This document shows, piece by piece, positions 47,894 through 53,629 of a DNA stretch of 53,629 nt. The position numbers and the translations under genes were made by a program. Every line of letters begins with the position of its first letter. The stretch's first letter is position 1. The notes under the pieces were generated by a model that made no database searches, had not been told where the DNA came from, and was given only the letters and a program-made list of their open reading frames with translations. Origin of the DNA: Yinghuangia elevatio (GTDB lineage: Bacteria; Actinomycetota; Actinomycetes; Streptomycetales; Streptomycetaceae); NCBI RefSeq assembly GCF_040649515.1, contig NZ_JBEZFP010000053.1, positions 1-53,629 on the forward strand. Reading direction: 5' to 3'.

Positions 47894-49141
47894 TCAGACC
47901 GCCAGCATCCGCAGCTTCAGCTGGGCCAACGTCCACGCGTCGATGCCGAGCCCGTCGCGCAGGTACCGGTCGAACGACCCGTACACCTTCCGCACCTCGT
48001 CGAACGCGGCGTCGAGGAACGACGACTGCACACCCAGCATCGGCCGGATCAGGTCCGGGTTCTGCAGCGCACCCGAGGCCACCATCTGCTGGATCGTCGC
48101 GTCGATGCTCGGCTTCAGATAGTCGTTGCTGGCGAGGAAGTCCCGGTACACCGTCTGCCGGTCCACCCCGAGCGCGGTCAGGACGACCGCCGACATCCAC
48201 CCCGTACGGTCCTTGCCGGACGAGCAGTTGAACAGCACCGTCTCACCGCGGGCGACCGCCTTCAGCACCGCGGCGAACTGGGCGCGCTTGGCCGGGTCGC
48301 TCACGAACGAACGGTTCACGTCCTCCATGAACTTCGCGGCCTTGCCGTCGCCCAGCATCTCCTGCTGCTTGACCGGGTCGCCGCTGGAGACCGCGCCGAT
48401 GACGGTCGCGAGCACACCGTTGTCGGACAGCGGCAGGTTGACCGACTCCACGCCCGCGGGCAGCTTGTTCGGACCGTTGCTGCCGATCTCGCCGTTCACG
48501 CGGAAGTCGTACGCCGTGTCCAGGCCGAGCGAACCCAACTTGCCCACGCCCGCCTCGGTCAGCTTGCCGAGGCCGTCCGAGCGGAACACCTGTCCGTAGC
48601 GAACGGCGAGGCCGCTCTCGGTGCGATAGCCGCCCAGGTCACGGGTGTTGAGCGCACCCTGTGCCCCGACCCCGCGCGGCGCGGTGACCACGCCGTACGA
48701 CGTGCCGGCCGGAACCACCTTGAAATACCAGCGCTTTGCCGCGTCGAGCCCGTCGACCACCGTGCTCCCGGACCGCGACGCCGCGACGCGCTTCCCCGAA
48801 CGGGCCGGGTCGCGCGGGTCGGTCGAGGCGTACACGTACACCTCGCCACGGGCCAGCAGGCCCGTCCACGCAACGGTGAACGAACCGTCGGCATTCGCGG
48901 CCGCGGTCGCGTCGAGTATCGAGGCGAGCGCCGAGACGGACGAGGACGAGTCGGCGTACCCGCCGCCCGCGGCATCCGAGACGGGAGCGGACGCGGCGGC
49001 CGGCGCCGGTGCCGGTGCCGGTGCCGAGGGGGACGCCCACGAGGACGCCGACGAGGACGCCGACGAGGACGCGGCGGTCAGGCCGAGCGTGAGGGACGAA
49101 ACAAGGGCGACGGTGGCAAATCGGGTGCGGCGAACGCGCAT
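47894..49141 (-). CDS. Secreted tyrosine phosphatase (Y_phosphatase3, MptpB/LipA type)
   Basis: This is a 415-residue protein. A signal peptide covers about residues 1-28 (basic MRVRRTRF, then a hydrophobic stretch), and a Ser/Ala/Pro-rich linker follows. A fibronectin-like part with the STVVDGLDAAKRWYFKV strand comes before the phosphatase domain. That domain has the family start LNTRDLGGYRTESG and the catalytic P-loop FNCSSGKDRTG, where Cys and Arg form C-x5-R. The Lys in the loop is typical of enzymes acting on phosphotyrosine and phosphoinositides. ATG 49141 has AGGAG upstream. It is a tandem paralogue of the next gene. Confidence 0.93.
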   Translation of the reverse strand: MRVRRTRFATVALVSSLTLGLTAASSSASSSASSWASPSAPAPAPAPAAASAPVSDAAGGGYADSSSSVSALASILDATAAANADGSFTVAWTGLLARGEVYVYASTDPRDPARSGKRVAASRSGSTVVDGLDAAKRWYFKVVPAGTSYGVVTAPRGVGAQGALNTRDLGGYRTESGLAVRYGQVFRSDGLGKLTEAGVGKLGSLGLDTAYDFRVNGEIGSNGPNKLPAGVESVNLPLSDNGVLATVIGAVSSGDPVKQQEMLGDGKAAKFMEDVNRSFVSDPAKRAQFAAVLKAVARGETVLFNCSSGKDRTGWMSAVVLTALGVDRQTVYRDFLASNDYLKPSIDATIQQMVASGALQNPDLIRPMLGVQSSFLDAAFDEVRKVYGSFDRYLRDGLGIDAWTLAQLKLRMLAV

Positions 49142-49290
49142 TCGGTGGTGCTCCTGGATCGATTCAGCAGGAAGCGCGCCCGGGATCGCCCGCGAGAACG
49201 TACGGGGGTTCGACCGATGCGCGCGGCAACCACCTTAGTGACCGGGCCCGGTCGGACTCCATACGGTTGGGTGTGTAGGTGCACGACGTG

Positions 49291-49326
49291 AGCGGCGGCA
49301 CACGGTTTCGCCCGTGTGCCGCCGCT
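49291..49326 (-). terminator. Terminator between the tandem phosphatases
   Basis: A perfect 15-bp stem (49291-49305 with 49312-49326) and a TTTCGC loop lie after the stop of the upstream phosphatase at 49391. It suggests that the two paralogues are transcribed separately. Confidence 0.75.
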
Positions 49327-49390
49327 CCGTGTGTCAGGCGCCGTGCCCGTCAGTTGTGCGTGTCAGGTCCTGCGGATCAGATGGTGCGCG

Positions 49391-50557
49391 TCAGATGGTG
49401 AGCATCTGCAGGCGCAGCTTCGCCAGCGTCACACCGTCCAGGCCCAGGCCGACGCGCAGGAACGGGTCGAACGAGCCGTACTGCTTCTGCACCTCGTCGA
49501 ACGCGGCGTCCAGGTACTGCTTCTGCACCCCGAGCAGCGGGTCGAGCAGGTCCGGGTTCTGCATGAGGCCCGCGTACTTCAGGCCCGCCTTGGTGCGGTC
49601 GTTGGCGGCCTTGAGGTACGTGTTGCTCAGCAGGTAGTCCTGCGTGACCGTGGCGCGGTCGACACCGAGCGCGGTCAGGATGACGGCCGACATCCAGCCC
49701 GTACGGTCCTTGCCCGCCGAGCAGTTGAACAGCGTCGTCTCGCCGTTCGCGATGCGCTTGATCACCTGGGCGAACTGCGCACGCTGCGACGCGTCGCGGA
49801 CGAACGACCGGTTCGCGTCGATCAGCAGCTGCTCGGCCTTGCCGTTGCCGAGGGCCTCGGCCTGCTTGACCGGGTCCTTGCTGTCGATGACCTCGTTCAG
49901 CTTCTGGTACATGCCGCCGTCCGAGACCGGCACGCGCAGGACCTCGGTGCCGGCCGGGACCTTGTCCTGGCCGTTGAGGTTCAGCTCGAACTCGGTGCGC
50001 AGATCGGCGACCGTGTCGACGCCGAGCGTCTTGAGGCGGGCGATGTCCGCATCGGTCAGTTTGACGAGCGCGTCGGAGCGGTAGACCTGGCCGTACTTGA
50101 CGGTGAGGCCGTACGCCGCCTGGTAGCCGCCCAGGTCACGGGCGTTGCCCGCGGCCGAGAGGCCGATACCGCGCGGCGCCACCGTGACGGCGCCGAGCGG
50201 GTTGCGGTCCGGCACGAGCTGGAAGTACCAGCGCTTGGCCGGGTCCAGGCCGGTGACCGTCACGGAAGTCGCCTTCGTGACGGCGACCTGACGGCCTGTC
50301 AGGGCCGGGAAGGACGAGTTGGTCGACGCGTACACCCGCACCTCGCCGGCGCGGCTCGCCGTCCACGACAGCTTGACCGAACCGTCCGACGCGGCCTCCG
50401 CCGCCGCGTCGGACAGAACGGTCCGGCCACTGTGGGCGGACTGCTGGGAGGGGGCCGCAACGGCCGTCCCGGAGACCGCAAGGGTCCCGGCGGTGGTGCC
50501 GAGGGCGAGCGTCGCCACCATTGCGCAGGTGGCGGCTCTTGTACGACGGAGCTTCAT
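49391..50557 (-). CDS. Secreted tyrosine phosphatase (Y_phosphatase3), tandem paralogue
   Basis: This 388-residue protein has a signal peptide at about 1-35 (MKLRRTRAAT, hydrophobic core, then AVAAPS), a fibronectin-like region ending VTVTGLDPAKRWYFQLV, and the phosphatase domain with NARDLGGYQAAYG and the P-loop FNCSAGKDRTG. It is similar to its neighbour from end to end (both finish with an LKLRM or LRLQM segment), so the pair arose by duplication. ATG 50557 has GGAG close upstream. The ORF is open further upstream, but that part does not look like protein. Confidence 0.93.
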   Translation of the reverse strand: MKLRRTRAATCAMVATLALGTTAGTLAVSGTAVAAPSQQSAHSGRTVLSDAAAEAASDGSVKLSWTASRAGEVRVYASTNSSFPALTGRQVAVTKATSVTVTGLDPAKRWYFQLVPDRNPLGAVTVAPRGIGLSAAGNARDLGGYQAAYGLTVKYGQVYRSDALVKLTDADIARLKTLGVDTVADLRTEFELNLNGQDKVPAGTEVLRVPVSDGGMYQKLNEVIDSKDPVKQAEALGNGKAEQLLIDANRSFVRDASQRAQFAQVIKRIANGETTLFNCSAGKDRTGWMSAVILTALGVDRATVTQDYLLSNTYLKAANDRTKAGLKYAGLMQNPDLLDPLLGVQKQYLDAAFDEVQKQYGSFDPFLRVGLGLDGVTLAKLRLQMLTI

Positions 50558-51010
50558 TCCACTCCAAAATGGTCGGGTGCCCGCACGCGGGCGCGCGGCG
50601 ATGCCGCACGGCGCGTGAGGGCAGCACGAGAAGGCCGATGACACGTGTCAGTGCCCGGTCACCGGCCCACCAGGATCAGGTGCGCAGACTGTAAGCGAAA
50701 GGGGCGAAAGGATCGAGAGTAGGAACGGGATTTTTGGTGGCCGGAAAGTGAACTGCGGCAACCCTCGGCCAATCCGCCGCGCACGTCACAAGATCGTGTC
50801 GGCGACGCCGCCTGGGCGAGACCCCGACGTAACCTCGGTCAAGGGCTCTCGGCGCGCGAATCCGTGCGCCGCACCGCACGATCCGGGCAGGCTAGGACCG
50901 TGACGTGACAACCGGTCGGCAGGCCCGGTCGAGATGGACCAGGTCGGCGGATGCGGGCAGCAGATCCGGGCAGGAACAACGAACTTGCCCGGGAGGAAGA
51001 GGAGGGAACC
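50558..51010. other. Divergent promoter region with no gene
   Basis: These 453 bases lie between the divergent phosphatase and PP2C-like genes. A purine-rich, moderately AT-rich stretch (about 50690-50760) is the probable promoter area. The frame of the PP2C-like gene stays open upstream to an ATG at 50951, but GGAGGG before 51011 favours the later start. I see no other feature. Confidence 0.4.
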
Positions 51011-52993
51011 GTGCCGGACGGTCTCGACAGGCGCCCCAGCACCGGCGACCGACAGCCGGCCCGGAGAACGGCGGCGCGGGAGCACGACGACGACGAGCTG
51101 TACGACGACGAGCCGCGGCGCGGCGGCGACCCGTACGGCGATCCCTACCAGGACGACTACGACGACGTCGGGCAGGACGCCGACGAAGCGGGCGAGGAAC
51201 GCCCGGGGCCGGTCCGCCGCATCGCGAACTGGCTCGGCCTCGGCGTCGGTTCGGACGAGACGTACGGGGAGCCCCGGAACCCCGGCGCCGACGGGGAAGA
51301 CGGCGAGGACGACGACCTCTACGGGACGCGTCCCGCCATCCCGCCGCAGCCGAAGTCGCCGCCCCCGCTGCTGCTCGATGACGAGGACTCCGGGTACACC
51401 CGGGCCGACGACCGCCGCGACCGGGACCCGTACGACGCGGAGGAAGACGACCGGATCCCCGAGACGCGGCTGCCGGACGCCCGATCCGCGCGCGCCGGAG
51501 ACGACTTCGACACGTCCGGCGCAGACGGCGATCCGGTCGGAACCGCCGGGGCGGGGCTGCCGCCCGCCGCGCGGCCTCGGCGTACCAGGGCCACCAGCCC
51601 CTGGGAGGACATCATGCTCGGCTCGGGCCCACCGCCCGGTACGCCGATGTCCGACGCCCTGCCCGCCGGGACCCTGCCGCCCGACCCCTACGCGGTACGC
51701 CCGCCCGCGGCGGCCGCCGACGCACCCTCGGTACCCCTGTCCGAGAGCCCGTCCCGCCGCGCGGGCGAAACCCGCGGCGGCGCGGCGCTCTCCGACTGGC
51801 TGGATCCGATGGACCCGGTCGACCCCTTGCACCCGGACGATCCGACCGGGGCATCGTCGGAGGACACCGATTCGGGCAGGACCACGAGCGCGGGCAGTGG
51901 CGCCGGCACGGGCACGGGTACGGGCACGGCCATCGGGAACAACACGGTCAGCGAATCGAAAGACGCCGATCCGGACAGCCAGTTCGACGACCCCGGTCCC
52001 ACCGGAACGATCGCCGCCCTACCCGCACAGGCACCCCCAGCAGCGGCGCCGGGGCACGCCGCCTCGAAGCCACCCGCTCCGCTCCCCCCGCTGCCCGGTG
52101 TCTCCACGGCCAAGCAGTCTCCCGCCGAACAACCCTCGGCCGCACAGCAGGTGTTGCCGACGGCCGAGCGGGAATCGCCGGAACCCCGGCGGATGTTGCG
52201 GCTGCTGCCCACCCCCGTCCTCTCGGACGGCGGCGGCATGGTCGTCGACGGCGGCAGGATCGGCCAGCTGACCGTACGGGCCGCCGCGGCGCGCGGTGAC
52301 CTGCACTCCCAGCAGGGCGTACCCCGGCAGAACTGCTTCGCGTCCGGTCCGGACCCGAGCCTGCGGTGGACGATCTCCATCATCTGCGACGGCGTCGAGG
52401 GCGGATACGCCCCCGAGTTGGCCGCCCAGGTCGCGATCCGCAGCACCTACCGGGCAGTTGCGCGGATGGTGATGTCGGCCCGCCACGAGGACTGGGACTG
52501 GACCACGACCCTCGCGGGCGTGCAGGCCGAACTGCGCACCCGGCTGGCCGAGATCGGCACCAAGGCCCGGACCCTGGGGCAACCGGCCCCGGCCACCCGG
52601 CTCGCGGTGCTCGTCACGTCCGCCGAACCGCTGCAGGACGACCGCGTCGACATGGCGGTCCTCGGCGACAGCACGATCCTCCGCCTGGCGGAGGGCGGTT
52701 GGCGCGCACCGCTGGGAATGCGCGAGACCCCGACGGACGCTCCCCCGCCCGCACTCCCCGAGCAGGGCACCGAGCACGTACGCGTCTGCCGCACCACCTG
52801 GCGTCCCAGTGACTCGCTGGTCCTCATGACCGGCGGATTCGCGGAGTCACTCGGCGCGGAGGGCGGCGTCCTCGCCGCAAGGCTCGCGGAAGACTGGCGG
52901 CGCCCACCGGAGTTGCTCGACTTCCTGCGTGATGTGGTGGAGGGCAGCCACGCGGACGACGGCGCGGTCGTCGCGCTGTGGCCCGAACCGTAG
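51011..52993 (+). CDS. Acidic disordered protein with a degenerate C-terminal PP2C-like domain
   Basis: This is a 660-residue protein. The first 390 or so residues are low complexity: Asp/Glu/Tyr-rich (DDDELYDDEP type) and then Pro/Gly/Thr-rich with a GTGTGTGT-type run near residue 300. The last 250 form a PP2C-like domain: LTVRAAAARGDLH, ISIICDGVEGGYAPELAAQVA, VAVLGDSTIL-like VDMAVLGDSTILRL, LVLMTGGFAE and HADDGAVVALW. Several metal-binding positions are altered: the opening RxNED is replaced by QNCFA and TDG by TGG. So phosphatase activity is doubtful and a pseudo-phosphatase sensor is possible. GTG 51011 has GGAGGG upstream. Confidence 0.8.
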   Translation: MPDGLDRRPSTGDRQPARRTAAREHDDDELYDDEPRRGGDPYGDPYQDDYDDVGQDADEAGEERPGPVRRIANWLGLGVGSDETYGEPRNPGADGEDGEDDDLYGTRPAIPPQPKSPPPLLLDDEDSGYTRADDRRDRDPYDAEEDDRIPETRLPDARSARAGDDFDTSGADGDPVGTAGAGLPPAARPRRTRATSPWEDIMLGSGPPPGTPMSDALPAGTLPPDPYAVRPPAAAADAPSVPLSESPSRRAGETRGGAALSDWLDPMDPVDPLHPDDPTGASSEDTDSGRTTSAGSGAGTGTGTGTAIGNNTVSESKDADPDSQFDDPGPTGTIAALPAQAPPAAAPGHAASKPPAPLPPLPGVSTAKQSPAEQPSAAQQVLPTAERESPEPRRMLRLLPTPVLSDGGGMVVDGGRIGQLTVRAAAARGDLHSQQGVPRQNCFASGPDPSLRWTISIICDGVEGGYAPELAAQVAIRSTYRAVARMVMSARHEDWDWTTTLAGVQAELRTRLAEIGTKARTLGQPAPATRLAVLVTSAEPLQDDRVDMAVLGDSTILRLAEGGWRAPLGMRETPTDAPPPALPEQGTEHVRVCRTTWRPSDSLVLMTGGFAESLGAEGGVLAARLAEDWRRPPELLDFLRDVVEGSHADDGAVVALWPEP

Positions 52994-53015
52994 GAGCCCC
53001 GAAGAAGCACTGAAA

Positions 53016-53062
53016 GACACACAGAGGGCGGGCACCGTCACCGGGCCCGCCCTCTGTGTGTC
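53016..53062. terminator. Very strong bidirectional terminator
   Basis: A perfect 18-bp stem (53016-53033 with 53045-53062) and an 11-base loop lie between the PP2C-like gene and the convergent small membrane protein. Confidence 0.85.
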
Positions 53063-53077
53063 GCCTTCGGTCTTTCC

Positions 53078-53272
53078 TCAGGCGAACGCAAGCACAGCCG
53101 CCACGACAACCGCGATGACGGCGACGACGATCACGCCCACAACTACCGGGGAGATTCCACCACTTCGGTGGTGCTCCGCCGGCGGCGCCGGGTTCGGGTT
53201 CCCCTGCTCCGCGACGAACGCACGGAACATCTGGGTGCTTGCGGCAGGATCCATCTCATTGTTCTCAGCCAT
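53078..53272 (-). CDS. Small tail-anchored membrane protein
   Basis: This 64-residue protein has a hydrophilic N-terminal part, MAENNEMDPAASTQMFRAF, a short Pro-rich hinge, and one C-terminal membrane helix of Val/Ile/Ala (about residues 42-64). No signal peptide is seen, so it is probably tail-anchored with the N-terminus in the cytoplasm. I do not recognise the family. ATG 53272 has AAGG upstream at a long spacing; earlier in-frame codons up to 53329 are less likely. It lies between two strong terminators, so it is transcribed alone. Confidence 0.65.
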   Translation of the reverse strand: MAENNEMDPAASTQMFRAFVAEQGNPNPAPPAEHHRSGGISPVVVGVIVVAVIAVVVAAVLAFA

Positions 53273-53313
53273 GCGCACGACCTTACCGCGCCGCGCGATG
53301 CCCCCAGAACGCA

Positions 53314-53344
53314 AGTAGGCCCCCTCCACAGGAGGGGGCCTACT
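53314..53344 (-). terminator. rRNA operon terminator
   Basis: A perfect 14-bp stem, AGTAGGCCCCCTCC (53314-53327) with GGAGGGGGCCTACT (53331-53344), and a 3-base loop lie 16 bases beyond the 3' end of the minus-strand 5S rRNA, where the rrn terminator is expected. Confidence 0.85.
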
Positions 53345-53359
53345 CGTTTATCACGCTAA

Positions 53360-53477
53360 TTCCGGCGGCGTCCTACTCTCCCACACCCCTTCGAGTGCAG
53401 TACCATCGGCGCTGAAGAGCTTAGCTTCCGGGTTCGGAATGGGACCGGGCGTTTCCTCTTCGCCAAGACCACCGGAA
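53360..53477 (-). rRNA. rrf: 5S ribosomal RNA
   Basis: Read on the minus strand it contains the 5S hallmarks: TCCGGTGGTC at the 5' end pairing with GCCGCCGGA at the 3' end, AACGCCCGGTCCCATTCCGA, GAAGCTAAGC and GATGGTACTGCA, then GAGAGTAGGACG. The length, about 118 bases, is normal. The ends are set by the terminal stem and may be off by one or two bases. Confidence 0.95.
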
Positions 53478-53613
53478 AACCATCGAACACACAAACAACC
53501 GACATGTGTACCGAAAATCTTCCAGCCATGCCTGTGACTGTATGAAATTCTCAACTGTGGTTCACACCGAAACCGGTTGCGGTCCGGGAACCACACAGTG
53601 GACGCGAGCATCT

Positions 53614-53629
53614 GAGGACAAGTCCTCGG
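53614..53629 (-). rRNA. rrl: 23S ribosomal RNA, 3' end (partial)
   Basis: On the minus strand the last 16 bases read CCGAGGACTTGTCCTC, matching the end of actinobacterial 23S rRNA (GGCCGAGGGCTTGTCC type). The stretch 53478-53613 is the 23S-5S spacer and shows no tRNA. Confidence 0.6.

Overview
The window is very GC-rich DNA from a filamentous actinomycete, most likely Streptomyces or a close relative in the Streptomycetaceae. The reasons are the third-position GC bias, the frequent GTG and TTG starts, a DUF397/XRE pair, two AfsR-like BTAD ATPases, and a block (36000-43500) whose gene order matches, from memory, a conserved Streptomyces chromosomal segment: VapB-like protein, LytR_C protein, tRNA-Ser, tadA, upp, PH-domain protein, SigF-type sigma factor. 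The right edge enters an rRNA operon on the minus strand (5S rRNA, then the last bases of 23S).

1-21400 is mostly accessory. It starts with the end of a probable ectoine hydroxylase, followed by an acyl-CoA synthetase and an old yellow enzyme on the minus strand. A large AfsR-like regulator comes next. Then follows a two-gene operon for a cyclodipeptide synthase and a P450; both look like orthologues of Mycobacterium tuberculosis Rv2275 and CYP121 (Rv2276), so the expected product is cyclo(Tyr-Tyr) and then mycocyclosin. After that come an Mrr-like nuclease, a WhiJ-like XRE/DUF397/ATP-binding trio with a perfect palindromic operator candidate, an XRE-cupin regulator opposite a B3/4-domain protein, a TetR/flavin monooxygenase pair with three copies of an operator-like sequence, two oxidoreductases, a short-chain dehydrogenase remnant, and a second AfsR-like ATPase.

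21521-34076 is the best candidate for an undescribed system. Three very large, mutually related alpha-solenoid-like proteins of unknown function are encoded with overlapping stop/start codons. They are followed by a DUF2201-type metallopeptidase-VWA protein and by a MoxR-type ATPase with two AAA modules. A fourth member of the solenoid family lies convergently at the far end. The layout resembles a MoxR/VWA remodelling machine with several dedicated scaffold or client proteins.

34200-53629 is conserved housekeeping and stress signalling: a HerA-like ATPase, cell-envelope and small membrane proteins, tRNA-Ser(CGA), tadA with its partner, upp, and two SigB/SigF-family sigma factors flanking a GAF/PAS/SpoIIE-type phosphatase. 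Two tandem secreted tyrosine phosphatases follow, then a long acidic protein with a degenerate PP2C domain, a tail-anchored small protein and the 5S rRNA. Four genes (at 3710, 18092, 36016 and 40193) carry a TANNNT box 6-7 bases before the start codon, suggesting leaderless transcripts.
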